Assembly: GCF_003597395.2 (NCBI RefSeq) | Contig: NC_133773.1 | Coordinates: forward strand, 59,844,187 to 59,908,186 | DNA length: 64,000 nucleotides | DNA from: Chelonoidis abingdonii | Taxonomy: Eukaryota; Chordata; Testudines; Testudinidae | Direction of reading: 5' to 3' | Shown here: one piece after another, positions 11,155 to 23,898 of the stretch | How the letters are laid out: each line of letters starts with the position of its first letter | How positions within the stretch are numbered: the stretch's first letter is position 1 | Program-made: the position numbers and the translations under genes | Notes under the pieces: generated by a model | What the model saw: only the letters and a program-made list of their open reading frames with translations | The model's database searches: none | What the model was told of the DNA's origin: nothing

Positions 11155-12270
11155 ATTCCATATTCTTTACAAAAATATGCTTGATATGAATGACATAACT
11201 GTAATACTTTATGCAAGATGGCTCATGTGAGATTTACTGAATGTGATTATCCAATGTGTATGCCTGTATCATTTCTGTATCTGAAGTTAGGAATATTGAC
11301 GATGTATCTGTATTTCAACTATGCTACTTTGGGTGATGCCCACTGCTAACTCTTCAAGTAGAACAATGGAAAAGCCAGACAAGGAGGATGGCCCATCAGC
11401 AAAGACAATAGACTGTGGAAAAACTTGGCCTTCCTGTGGACCCTCCGTACTGCCACTGACTCATGGATATGGTGATCTTGCAGGGTCAGGTGGTCTTGTC
11501 ACCTGATACTAAAACATTTACCTTGGAGGACTTGTAACATTTACTGTAAGGGAAGGGAGGGGGTCAAACTAGGAAACAAAGGACTCCTGCCTTATGCAAA
11601 TCCTATTTAAGAGTGGGGAGTGAGGTAATCCAGGTCATCAATTCTCCCTGCTACCTCACCCAAGATGACTGCTGGAAACAACTAAGACTGAACAGGGGGA
11701 AAGAATTCGGCCAGGCTGCAAGGATGTCTGGCCTGTGAAGAAGATTATTAAAACCACATTTAGAACTTGCATGTAACTGGTTTCTTTATTGTATTAAGCT
11801 TAGTTTATGTGCTGTTTTATTTTCTTAGTAATCTTCCTTGTTCTGTCTGCTACCTCTTTAACTACTTAAAATAGACTTGTTATAGGTAATTAATTTCTGG
11901 TTTACTATATAACCCTGTTTGTGATTTTTAACTGGGGGGCGGGGCAAAAAGTTGTCCTCCTCCACATTGAGGGAAGATGCGAATTTCATGATATATCTTT
12001 GGGTCTGCACTCCAAGGGAGGTGGACATCTGAGTGCTGGAACAAGTCCCTTAAGCAGAATCTTCTCAGAGCTGATCTGCAGCTGAGTGTGTGGCCCTGCC
12101 TGTGCATGTGTTAGAGGAGGTTTTAAGAGCCTGGCTCAGCAAGACAGGTTAAAGGGGGCCGATGCCAGCAGTACAGGTAGACTTAGTGATACCTCAGCAC
12201 ATCAGGTGGCTTCCCAGAGCTTTGGCACAGCAACACCAATATCAGTATTTAAAGTATTACTTAACACCAT
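11155..12270 (+). repeat. Solo LTR-like repeat (endogenous-retrovirus type)
   Basis: About 1.1 kb of non-coding sequence with LTR-like signals: an octamer ATGCAAAT at 11594-11601, a TATA-like TATTTAAG at 11604-11611, and an AT-rich downstream zone. The block TGTATCTGAAGTTA...AATATTG at about 11278-11300 recurs in the minus-strand repeat at 45800-47870, so the two belong to related families. No gag, pol or env is attached, which suggests a solo LTR. Ends and target duplication could not be fixed by eye. Confidence 0.5.
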
Positions 12271-12498
12271 GAAGTCACCTTGGCTCCTGAACCTCCTGAT
12301 AGATCTAAAAAAATAATTGTAGCCTAATTTTTATTTCTTTATAGGAATCTGAATATTCATTTTCTTGTATTCATTTGAATTTAGAAAATCAAATTGAAAG
12401 CCATAAAAATTAAACTTCCAAAAAACTCCCAGTTAATTGTAAAAATGTTACATTAACTACCTTTAAATGACAAAGGGTCTCCCTGGGTTTCCACCTCT

Positions 12499-12535
<37 letters not shown>

Positions 12536-15500
12536 TTGCTGATCTCATAGCTTATTCTCCTTCCTGTGCTGACCTGAACCAACCATTTCAAGGTTTGTAT
12601 AACTGTATGGAGACACAACCTTTGCTTGGAAAACCACTGTTTGTGTAATGTCTCCAGGGAGCAGTGTACGTTTGCAAGCCTCAAGTACTTAGTATGGCAG
12701 CAGATTGTAGTGATGTTACACGTGCCACCTAAAGGAACTTGAAAGGAAATCAAGTCAGCCAAGTTCATGCATACATGCTTTCATTCTTCAAAAAAAAAAA
12801 AAAAAAAGAAAATCAGCTTTCACCCCGTGTTCTAAAGTACTTTGTTCTTTCTAAGGGCATACGATGATTATATGCCTTCCCTCCACCCCCTTACTGTCTA
12901 GTATGTCGCAATGGTGTAGTTTAGGTTTGTCTTTTGGGGAAGAGAGATCTTAAATTTATATGACTCCTCTGAACTGTATGATTTATCTTTTTGTATTTAC
13001 ACATGCTTCATCTTTTAATTTTCTTTCTTAGTATAAATAACTTTATTCTTAGACTAGCCACTCCTGTAGTAAGATGAAATGTAGCTGTGTAGAGTCAAAC
13101 ACAGTTTCTTGATCTGCATTGGGCTCTGCATTTACAGTACTTTTGGAAGAAATGTGCTGTGAATTTTTTTTTTCCAAATGTGCTGCTGTGACTGAACTAC
13201 ATATAGGGAAGGACAAACAAAATGTCTTGGGAACATAATGTTTTCTGTGACTTTTATTTTTTTTTAATGGGAAATTAGATTATGATCATGAGCTACATTT
13301 TAATTCTCCACTTCTTCTACAGTCTGCACTTGTTGTTAGGTTTTGGTGTAATTTTCTGTTTCCTTTATGGAACACAAGCTACTGGAAAACATAGTGTTAA
13401 CTTTTATTGGAGCTTTTAAAACTAATGACTAAAGAGAGGTAATTAATATTACCCACTACTCGAAAATAACCAGAGTTTAATTCTTTCCAGAGTATGATGA
13501 TAAATTGGAGGGTTTATCCCAGATGATCAGTATTGCTTTAAAATGTGAAAAATTGCAGTCTTTCCTTATAGAGCTGGAATTGGTGTAACTTCTAAACAGC
13601 TGCACGTGTGTTCATATATAATAAGCATTCTGTAGTCTGGCATATGCAGACAGATCACGATTGCTCACAGGAGTATTGGTGAATTGACCTGTCCAGAAAT
13701 TCCTGTAATGTTTGGAGAGTTTGCGAGCCAGATATGCATAGGGTCACACTTAGAAATCTGTGTATTTTATTAGGGTTTGTTTTTCTTAATGCTACTCACA
13801 GCTATAGTGAGAAAGTGTGTCCAGTATACATCCTCCCATTTTTCCACCCATGAGTGTTTGCGGTCTGGAGCAAGCTCAAAAATGCTTGCAAAATATATGT
13901 ATAAAATCATCTGTTTTAAATTTGAAAGAAATATTGCAATGTGAAATGCACAGTGTTTTGGCATGTATTCCTGTTATACAGTGTAGCTCTCTAAGCAGTG
14001 ATGACCAAACTATTCTGCTGATGAAATCCTTCTGCGTTGTCATAATGTATTAGGAACTTTCTGGGCTCATTGCCAGGCTTTTCCTGATTATCAGACAGCA
14101 GGCAACAAAGATTCAGCGTTTGTTTAATTTCTTGCTCATTGTATATTCCCTGCAAAACAGCAGGAGTTGTCTCCTCCCTTCCCCTGCTTTTCCTCCTCAT
14201 GGGTATTAAAGGAAGGAGGTTCATTTTCTGATCCCTGTAATAATGTGACACAACCATTGATTAAATAGTCACTCTGGAGACTTGCCTGGATTCATTATTC
14301 TCAATATACTCTTTGTTCCAGTATTCATCTTTTCTTTGCTTTTTAAAATTTTTTTTTACTTGAGAATGAGATAATGGGCTGCATTCATCCAAAGAAGTCA
14401 ATGATTACTGATTTTTTTTTTACTTTTAAAATGTCTATTTAAGAAATAACTTTTTTCAAAATTAAATAACTGCTGAAAATTCTATAGCAATAAGTCTCAC
14501 TCATCTTTACCATGATGATCACAAGATGTAAATCAATTATATATTTTGTGTGTGCATGCATGTTTTCATTTAAAAAACAAACTCTTGTTCTATCAGGAAG
14601 ATCGTGTGGGTGAACTGAGTAACTATTGTTTCTGAATCATCTGTCATGTTCCACTTCAGCACCTGGAACCAGAGAAATGGACTACTGGCCTGATCCAGTA
14701 GGTTGATTTTATAGTTTTTGGGTGTGGTGTTTTGTTTCGTTTTGTTTTTTTTGCATTTTGCAGATACAAAAATCTTCTATCATAATGTTGTCATGACCAA
14801 ATTAGTTACGTATAATATAAAATCTTCCTTTTTGTGCTTCATCCTTTCCCTGCCAGTGAGACAGCAAGACATTTTCTAAAAGTTAGGTTTTTTAACATAG
14901 TACAAAATATTAAGCTATGATGACTTATCAAAATTACAACAGTGGTGCACATTTATCCAACATCTTCTTGAGCCAGCTCTGAGAGAAGTCCACCATTTTT
15001 TAGGCCAACATCCTGATTCGTATTATGTAACTTTAACGGGATGCTCCATAGAAAAGCATCCTCATATCTACAATGTGATAGGAGACAGCTTTAATCTAGG
15101 CCAGAAGGTTTCTCATCCTGTTCAGTGACCTTCTCCAAAACTTGACAGGGGATACCAAGGAAATCTTAAATGTTAAGGGAGCAGTTAGGAATTACCTTAA
15201 TGAGAACTTGGCCACATCATCATTAGTTTGTCTTTTTAAGGGCCCACAAGAAAGGATAAACAACCTTTGCATAACAGATTAAAATTATATACATTTCTGA
15301 AGTTCTGGTAGCTGTAGCCAAAAAGGTTCCCATGAGATGATCTAAGCCTATTTCATAGGGGCCTGACCAATTAAATAGCCAGAAAGAGACACAATATTTT
15401 TTTCTGGAAACATGTAAAGCCATCAGTTATTGTATCCTTTTGCTCATTGTCGTCATGATTTGGTTACCCATTTTTGAAGGAAATTCTTTGACAGTTTCTT

Positions 15501-15948
15501 ATTACCAGTTTGATATTATGCTTAATCTGGGCCAGTGTAGAAGGATGTTAGGGGAAGAAACTGTTATTGGGTAATTTGATTTCTCCATGTCCTGAAATAC
15601 CAACCTAGACAGTATTTTCTTCCCCTGTCTTGTAGAAATTTTAACCTAATTCTGAGAGCTAGTCTGTTAATTTTGTTGGTTGAGAAGTATCCAGAGGAGC
15701 TGAAAGAAGCCAGCAAGACTTCCTGTTGGCTTTGAGTGTTCTTTGTGTGTGTTCCTACTGACTTCACTGGAACTACTCACATACTTAAAGTTTAAATGCT
15801 TAAGTGCTTCACTGGATTGGGACCATAAAACAGTGATGTTGCAAAAGTTTGATTGTTCCTTTCTCCTACTGCTGCTGGATGAAATAATCCCATTAATTCT
15901 AGGCTTTTACAAGGATTTTGAAAAGCAAGCAAACTGATACAATATTGT

Positions 15949-15979
15949 CCCCCCCCCCCCTTTTTTTTTTTTTTTTTTT
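15949..15979. repeat. C-run joined to T-run
   Basis: A run of C is followed directly by a run of T. It is a simple homopolymer junction with no coding or regulatory reading that can be supported. Confidence 0.8.
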
Positions 15980-16036
15980 GCACTCTTCTCTGTGTCCAAA
16001 AATCTAAGTATTCTAAGAAACAGACATAAAGGACAC

Positions 16037-16130
16037 TTGGGGTCAAATTCTTCTCTAAATCTAGAGTAACTCCACAGATTTTAGTGGAGTTGTTTTGGAT
16101 TTACAAGGTGAGCACAGAATTTGTCCCTGA
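16037..16130. repeat. Palindromic interspersed repeat
   Basis: GGGGTCAAATTCTTCTCTAAAT on the left is roughly complementary to GAGCACAGAATTTGTCCCTG on the right, around an inner GAGTAACTCCACAG/TTTTAGTGGAGTTG palindrome. It is a small foldback of a kind common in reptile and bird genomes. Confidence 0.55.
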
Positions 16131-16487
16131 TCTATAGACATCAGGCTACAGATTTTGGCCACCCCAGAACAGAACATTGATACTTTCATGTATTTTTTCC
16201 CATTTTCTTCCTGAAAACTGATCTTGTTTCTGTAACTGCAGTCTATCACCATATTATATATATGCAAAATCTGTGTTTATACTCCAACATCACTGATTGA
16301 AGGGACATCAAACCTAATCTTAAAGTTTAAAAAAAAATCAGAAAAATAAAGTATTCTATACCCTTTTGCTTAATAACGTTAAAAAGATGACCCTGACTGC
16401 AAGGGCAGAAAGTTCATCACTGACTTTCCCAGATAGCATATGTTGTTTGTTTCATCCATCTGCAATCAACAGGGATAGCCTTTAATA

Positions 16488-17234
16488 CAGGGGTGGGCAA
16501 ACTAAGCCCCGGGGGCTGCATCCGGCCCTACGGACATTTTAATCTGGCCCTCAAGCTCCCACCAGGGAGCAGGGTCTGGGGCTTGCCCTGCTCCGGCATT
16601 CCAGTTGGGGAGTGGGGTGAGGGGCTTGCCCCGCTCCTTGCGTACCATGGCTCTGTGCAACTCCCAGAAGCAGTGGCACGACTTTCCTCCGGCTCCTACA
16701 CATAGGGGCAGCCAAGGGGCTCAGCACACTGCCCCCACTCCAAGTGCCACCCCTGCAACTCCCATTGGCTGGGAATCAATGCCAATGGGTGCTGCAGGGC
16801 TGGTGTCTGAGGATGGTACAGCGTGCGGAGCTGCCTGGTTGCGCCTCCGTGTAGGAGTTGGAGTGGGGACATGCTTCTGCTTCTGGGAGCTACTTGAGGT
16901 AAGTGCCACCCGGATCCTGCACCCCTGACCCCCTCCCATGCCTCAACTCCCTGCCTCAGCCCATATCCCCCTTCTGCCCTCCGAACTCCTTGAGCACCTT
17001 TCTGCACTCCCCAGGCTTCGCCCTCCTCCGTACCCCTATCACCTTCCCCAGCCCAGAGCCCCCTCCCACACAATGAATTCCTCATTTCTGGATCCACCAT
17101 AGAGCCCACGCCACCCAGTCGGAGCCCTCATCCCCTTCTGCATCCCAACCCCCAATTTTGTGAGCATTCATGACCCACCATACAATTTCCATACCCAGAT
17201 ATGGCCCTTGGGCCAAAACTTTTGCCCACCCCTA
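16488..17234. mobile_element. Non-autonomous hAT transposon, GC-rich
   Basis: Terminal inverted repeats CAGGGGTGGGCAAACTA (left) and, from the right end inward, TAGGGGTGGGCAAAAG bound 747 bp. The flanks carry 8-bp duplications CTTTAATA and CTTTAATG (7 of 8 match), the target size of hAT transposases. The interior is C-rich with no transposase. It contains an inner inverted repeat (about 16660-16710 against 16835-16895), and a block near 16850-16912 is also found in the element at 46610. Confidence 0.85.
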
Positions 17235-19769
17235 CTTTAATGCCTGTGAAATACTTAGCTAAGGTTCCTCAATTTTTAGGGGGTCTCCAAACTAGATGGT
17301 GGCAGTTGTGGGCATTGGTGCCTCGTCGGCGACCAGTGTTGTCTTTGGACTTTTTCAGACTCCCTCTCAACCAGCCACTTGAAGCAGCTGGTGGCCAGAA
17401 AATCTAGTTCTGGTTTTCATACTGCATACATCTGTTTTGCTAACATTTCCCCAAATCCTTAGGCTGACTCTCTCTTTAATGGAGTGATCGTGTTAGTTGA
17501 AGTTGGTTACTTTTGGAAGAGGCAGAGTTTTGCAGTCCTACTCAAAAATTCTGGCTGAGTGTGTCTGTAGTCAAATGTCTGTTCTCTCTAGCATCAAAAA
17601 AACTAGTTACTCAAGGTGAGTTTGCAGATGACTGCATAGATATTCCTCCTCTTGCCCTTTTTTTGCAGGCTTCCAGACTTGTCTGCCTGTTACACACTTT
17701 CTTTTTTTACATACTAGTAAATGCAATGGTTTTATTTTAATATTATGGAACACTCTAACCCTGTATGGTCTACAGAATCTACTAAATGAATGAATTGTTA
17801 ATGAAAAAGAAATGTTAGCAACTTCACAGCCCTCTTCAGATAAGGATAGGGCGAATGTTCAGCCACTTCCTGGTATACCCTGGCTATCAGTTTGACTGGT
17901 CTCTCATTATTTACTGAATCAAATTTCTGGATAATATTTTTTTAGTAATTGTAGACCTGTTGGTTGCTTTTAAGCTGATACTGAATCTCCTTTGTTGTGG
18001 TCTCAGTTTTAGCCGTTAAAGTCTGGAGGCTTAGTGTTTAAGAACAATAATTACACACACACACACACCTCCTTTTCCAGGTCAGCTCGATTTATGAAAG
18101 TAGAAGCAACCGAATAAAGCTTTGAGGGTAAGCAAAGCTGTCATATGTGAGGGATACCATTGCTCAGCAGGAAACAGTTGAAATGTCCTTTTCACCTACT
18201 TTTTAATGCTAGAGGCTGCCCAGAGGGAATTTTCCTTTTCGAAGGACAGGTCTGTCCCTTTGGTGGTAGTTCTGTAATAGAAAACAGGAGGCTGACCTAT
18301 TTCTGTAGGAGTGCTTATCTTGCATTTTGCTCTTTCAGGCATCAGGAAAACCCTTGAACTGTAAACCTGACAGCTACAGTCATGAATTTTAATGTGACTG
18401 TTGGGATTGTGTTGGGCAGGAGATGGCAATGTATTAGTTTACATGAAAAAAGAAACCAAGGATGATTAATGATATAACATATCCAGATAAATAGACAAAG
18501 AATTGTTGTGTTTCTCAAAAATGAAGGGCGATGTAAGGGGAAGGGTAGTGAACAATGCAGCGATATAACTGCAATGCGTCTTGTTCAGAATGGAGTGGAA
18601 TTTCCAAGTAAGATTGTAGACACCCGTCGTATTGGTTAGGGGTCGGGGAGATGAGGATGGTCTAAATAAACACACTGACCCCAACAGGTCATTGACATTT
18701 CTTTGCAGCAGTGCACGGAGAATGAATACTGCTTCACTGTGAGTGTTTCTGCTTCAACTAGTTGTCATTACTATTCAGTTTAAAAGACACACGCAATTCC
18801 AGTTATTACTGGGTGTGCTGTGCACCCAGGCTTCCTTTCTTTTGTCCCCTATGTCATATACTTCCTCTTTAGAATATTTATACCATATCCTGTTGAGTTT
18901 TTTTGAAGCTGGCTGTGTTGAAGCTTGTTGGTATTGTTTAAAACCTGTGCAAACAGAATTTTGGTATATCCTTTCTAGCTTTGACGTTTCAATTCAGTTT
19001 GTAACTTAAGTAGAGGCTTTGTTTTCTTTTCCATAGAAGCTTTTTTCACAGTGAAGAGGAACTGCTATCCAGTGCTTGTCACTAAATAATGAAGTCCTGT
19101 TGCCCTTTTATTTGAAGTGGGCCAGCTATGCTGAATTGAACCAAATTGTGTTTACAGATCTGAGAGACTGCACTTTGGAAGAAGTGTGGCTCCAGAGCTG
19201 AAACAGACATAGTTTATCCACTGAGTCCCCAGCTGCAGGATGTTTATATGGTCCTAAAAATTGTTTTAGAATGCATTTACTGGAATAAAACAGTTGATCT
19301 GTTTAAGTTTGAATCATAAATGAGATTGTCTTGTCCAAATAAAACATAAATGTATTTGAAAATTTGAATTCTAAATCTTTAGTGTAGTTTAAAACGATAA
19401 ATAAAACCTTTCTAGATGTCACAATTTCCAAGATTCATTTTTGCATGCTGCACTTTAATGTACTGTACAGCTACTTCTGGGGTTAATTCACTATTTCAGT
19501 GCTGCTTGTGTGAGCTGTTTGGCAGAAAATAAATCAGACTAAGATAAAAATTACCTTGACATTTACAATGCTGTGGAGTGGGAGATAAAATAATGTTACA
19601 GATTTAGATGTACAGATTTGCCAAAGGGAGGGGGGAGTGCTCATTTGGCTTCCTGCTTTGTTTGTTCAGTCACTTTCTGCCTGTGATCTTTCCTTTCTTA
19701 AATCACTGAGTGTCACATGCAGAGCTACACTGGATATGTAAGTATGAGTCCATTGAGAGATTCTGGTAA

Positions 19770-20042
19770 AAACAAGAGCAGCCATATTGGGACAGGTCAA
19801 TGCTCTATCCTGCCCAGTATCCCGTCTTCCGACAGTGGCCAGTGCCAGGTGCTTCAGAGGGAATGAACAGAACAGGTAATCATCAAGTGATCCATCCCCT
19901 ATTGCCCATTCCCATCTTCTGGCAAACAGGCTAGGGACACTTCAGAGCATGGTTTTAAATCACTGCCCATCCTGGAGCATTGATGAACCTATGCTCCAGG
20001 AACTTATCTAGTTCTTTTTTGAACCCCGTTATGACACACACT
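19770..20042 (+). repeat. Reptile interspersed repeat, CR1-associated type
   Basis: The run GCCATATTGGGACAGGTCAATG, CCCAGTATCCCGTCTTCCGACA, GAATGAACAGAACAGGTAATC and CTAGTTCTTTTTTGAACCCC is a pattern I recall as extremely common across turtle and crocodilian genomes. It is probably a LINE 3' region. There is no open frame. The exact family name needs a repeat-library search. Confidence 0.6.
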
Positions 20043-20814
20043 GTATGTGAAGACTATAAGTGGTCATAAGTGCATTCCTTAATGAAAAAAGTCCTATAGA
20101 ATTTTTTTGAAGCATCCTACAGAATAGTAGAAAACTAAACCCTTTTTAATAGCACACTTCAAAAAACTTAGAGGTTAAATTTTTTAGAAATCATTTTAGA
20201 AATTTCTACAAACCTTCTTCATTACATTTCTGTAGAACCCTACTGATCTAATTCCTGTTAAATGCTATAGGATTTTCCCAGGAGAGAGAGAGAGGGACAC
20301 TGAAGTTATATCCTGTGACTAGTAATGTCACTGGATGTTTCTCTGCAGCTCTAAGTTAATCACAAAGAATAGTTATTCAGCTCCTATTTTACAGACTAAA
20401 CATCATTTTCTTGATCTTCTGGAAGAAAAGGCCAAGTCCTTTTTGTGTCTCAGGTTTAGCTCTAACACTATAATGTGGTTACAAATTATATTTTTCCCTT
20501 CCTGATGACACTCGGGGAAGGGATGTACTTAAAGGCAACAGGTTATGTGTGCTGGCACTATAGCTTGATGGTTGTCATGCTGACTGAAGAAACTTCCCTG
20601 TGGGAGGTGCAAAATTCCCCAGTTTGAGTGTAAATGCTTGTCAGAAATATTTGTTTTGGGTAGATATTTAGGCAAATTATTATATTTGCTTTCCTTTTCA
20701 AAATCTACACATTGCAGCATGTTACGTACATGTATTAAATGACTTGAGAGGCAGTAGAGTCAGTGTGTCTGAGAGCTAGAGCAGGCAGCAGATATGGAGG
20801 AGAGCTGTTGTTGT

Positions 20815-20905
20815 TCTTCCAACTCTGCCACTGCCTAACTGATGTGTTTTGTCCAGTTCCTTGCTTTCGTTTCTCTATCTGTAAAATGATGATAGAAACT
20901 TTAGA
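20815..20905 (-). repeat. MIR-like ancient SINE fragment
   Basis: On the + strand, CAACTCTGCCACTGCCTAACTG, then GTTTCTCTATCTGTAAAATGATGATA, is the reverse complement of the MIR body and end (TTTTACAGATGAGGAAAC...GTGGCAGAG). It is old and diverged. Confidence 0.55.
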
Positions 20906-21337
20906 GTGGTGGATAAGTAATATAAGTTGTTGTGCAAGTGCAAATTATTATTACCATTAATAGTGTTTCCAATTTCTAGTTGTCCTGCATAGCATATATT
21001 ACTAGTGCTAAAAGGGAGTTTTCTGTATAGTGTTATCTTTTTCATGTCCTGAGAATTTTCAGAATTTCTAGCTCATACTGTAATTAGTTCTCTCAGGGAT
21101 CTGTTCAGCAAACAAGTCAGTTTTTGATTAGTTGGCTCATGGAGCCTGTGGCAGGCTTGTTTGGTTTAGCTGTAGTTAAATTGTATTTTAAGAAAATTAA
21201 ATCTCTGGGTGCTGCTGTTGGGTCACATCCTCTTCAATCTAGAGGAAAGCCATAGTCATGCCTTTCTTGTGGTCATCTGAAAGGTGTCCCTCACTTTGAA
21301 GTGATGAAATACTGATTCATTTTGAGCCTGCTCAGGG

Positions 21338-21593
21338 TAGGGATATAAATCTTGGTTAAAAAAGATAACCAGTTAAACGATTAAAATTATATTGTTTAAC
21401 CATCTAACCATTAACCAAGATAGCTCCAGCAGGCCTAGCATGGCGGGGGCTGGGGCAGAAGTTGCTCCAGCTGGCTGCTGGGGCTGGAGCCTGCTCTGGG
21501 CAGCCGGCCTGCTTGATGCGGCTGAGATTGGGGTCCATGCGACCGGTGTGGGGCTGATGGGTTAATAATTAAGAGTAACCAGTTACATTCCTA
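21338..21593. mobile_element. hAT MITE (TAGGGATATAA ends)
   Basis: The left end TAGGGATATAAATC and the right end read inward, TAGGAATGTAACTG, form the inverted repeats. Flanking octamers GCTCAGGG and CCTCAGGT share six central bases (CTCAGG), consistent with a decayed 8-bp hAT target duplication. Inner arms GGTTAAAAAAGATAACCAGTT and TTAAGAGTAACCAGTT continue the symmetry around a GC-rich middle. There is no coding sequence. Confidence 0.7.
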
Positions 21594-21949
21594 CCTCAGG
21601 TACACCTGTGATAAAATAAGTGAAAAGGCTCTCTGAAACACTTGATAGTCTGCTTTTTTTTGTTTAAAAAAAAAAACAAAACAAAAAAAACCCCGTTGAC
21701 TTTACTCTAATAGGATTTCCAGCACTGGATATTTTTGCTTCTTCACACCACCTTATTGACCTATTATAGGCACCAGGCTGAAAAGTCCAGTCTGTAGCGC
21801 ACAGCCTCTAATTCACTCTGCTTTGTGGGAATCCACGTTTTGAATAGAGGCAGTACAGTAGCACAGGTCTGGTGCCGTTGTTAGCTGTTTCCTCCTGGCA
21901 TATTCTCCTCAGGGAAAATGGCAGAGGCAATAGCAGAACATGCACAGGC

Positions 21950-22125
21950 AGTGTCTAAGCTAGGCAAATTGATTATATTTAAGCATGTAGACAGGGTTTT
22001 AAAATGTAGTTAAATGTGAACATGACCGAACCAGCTAATGCGTTAAACGATGTTAAATCCTGTCTGAACTAGCATTTAAAACCTGTTATCTAACACATTT
22101 TAAACACTATTTTCCTAAGCCTAGG
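21950..22125. repeat. Possible palindromic repeat
   Basis: GTCTAAGCTAGGCAAATTG on the left and TTTTCCTAAGCCTAGGCATG on the right are partly complementary. The interior repeats GTAGACAGGG/CCTGTCTGAAC. It is a weak foldback and its ends are uncertain. Confidence 0.35.
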
Positions 22126-23609
22126 CATGACCTGTGAGGTAGACCATCCTTGAAACCTTTAAAGTGTATGTTTAAGTTCTTTTGGTGCACATCTCAGTAT
22201 TATTGGTTATGATAATGAGCTCTTGTGCAGTTTTATGCATGTCATAGAAAATACTTTATAAAAGATCACTTCTGTAGTCACAAAAAGAGAATTCATCTCT
22301 TTTAATAAAGTGCAAGCTATCTGCTATTGTCACAACCATACAGCAGCTGGAGAAACTTTCTAAGATGACTTTCTGCAAGGTCCCTAATGGAAATGTATAT
22401 TCCAGATACTTGCATGTGAACTAGAAAACAGCCAGGCCAAGACTTTCAAAACTGACTAGTGATTTGAAAACTCCAAATTTTGGCTGCCAATCTAAGATAT
22501 CTTAAAAGGGGGCCTGATTTTCAGACAGTGCTGATTACTCTTTAGGTATCTCAGGTTAGGCATCCAATATAACTAATTACTTTTGAAAAAGCTATTCCTT
22601 GAACAATATTTATAACAGGCTTAATGAAAGAATTGTTACTTAACCCATAGGAGTTTTCACAGTTTGCCAGCACATCACACATTGCTATGACTTGCTTATG
22701 TGCAGCTCTGTTGATGCCATCTTCATTGCATTAAATGACTGCATGCTATCTGACTCTTCTGTTATAAAATTTTTTTTTAATTGAACACTTGTTATGCAAA
22801 CTTGGGTGTCGCTGAAAAACTGACATTTGCTCCCACAGCCAGACTATTATCCTAGTAACAGGTGTGCATTTAACAAATGAAATGAGCTAATCTAATCGTA
22901 TTTTCCAGAGCCAATACCATGTTCACAGACCACATCTTGGTGCTTTAATAATGTGAATAGCTGACATGCTTTTCATATTTGATTACTCACCAACACATTT
23001 CATTCTAAGGATTTTCGGCAAGTAGATGCTGAGGAAACTGGGGAAAAGGGTATCTTGTAATAAAATCTCTAGGTTGAGGAATCTCTTTCGAAACAGCAAA
23101 TGGTTGAGATATAATTAAAAAGAATCAAACAATATATTTGACCTTTGGACCTTGCAGCATTCATAGTATACACAAACCATTTATTTGACTTATCTTTCCC
23201 TCAATAGCTCTTTTTAGTCAAAATCACCTACTTAAACTCCTTTGTATTAGAAAAGTAAAAAATTTCTTCTGCAGGTGATGAGTTTATTTTAGTATTTTTT
23301 GGGGGGCGCTGTCTGGATATTATGGAGACAAGGGCCATATAAATAACTAGGTAGACAGAAAAGAAATTAGCCCAATTTGCCAGGAAAACAGGAGCATTCC
23401 AGAATTTTTATTTTAAAATATTTAGCTTTTAACTCACTATTTGATTGTTTGGACTGAACAAGTGATACGACTTCAAATTCTTGCTAAATAAATCGTTTGT
23501 ATCTTTTCACACTTTTTAAATTTTGTAAACAAGGTAGGGTTAGACCAGCCCCTTTGATGGGGGGAGAGGGGAAGTCATTCCAGAGAGATGTCTCAGCCAT
23601 ATGCTAACA

Positions 23610-23898
23610 CAACAGTTCTCAAACTGTGGGTCGGGACCCCCCAAAGTGGGTCATGACCACATTTTAATGGGGTTGCCAGGGCTGGCTTAGAGTTGCTGGA
23701 GCCGGCAGCCCAAGAGCTTCAACTCTGGGCAGCTGGACTAGTTTATAGGCCCCCTGCCTGGGGATGAAGCCCATGGACTTTGGCATTGCCCCCCATCTGG
23801 GGTGATGGGGCTCAGGCTTCAGTCCCCACTTCTGGGGTTATGTAGTAATTTTTGTTGTCAGAAGAGGGTTGCGGTGCAATGAAGTTTGAAAACCCCTT
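23610..23898. mobile_element. Non-autonomous hAT transposon (Charlie-like ends)
   Basis: The left end CAACAGTTCTCAAACTGTGG and the right end GAAGTTTGAAAACCCCTT are imperfect inverted repeats. The flanks TGCTAACA (23602-23609) and TGCTAATA (23899-23906) match at 7 of 8 bases. The 289-bp body includes GGGTCGGGACCCC and GGTTGCGGTGCAATGAAG, as in widespread amniote hAT families. No transposase is present. Confidence 0.82.

Noticed and set aside
12463..12768. Minus-strand frame of 101 codons
   Set aside because: It includes a poly-Lys stretch read from a poly-T tract and has no other support.
16493..17109. Frames of 70-137 codons on both strands
   Set aside because: They lie wholly inside the GC-rich hAT and conflict with each other; no domain.
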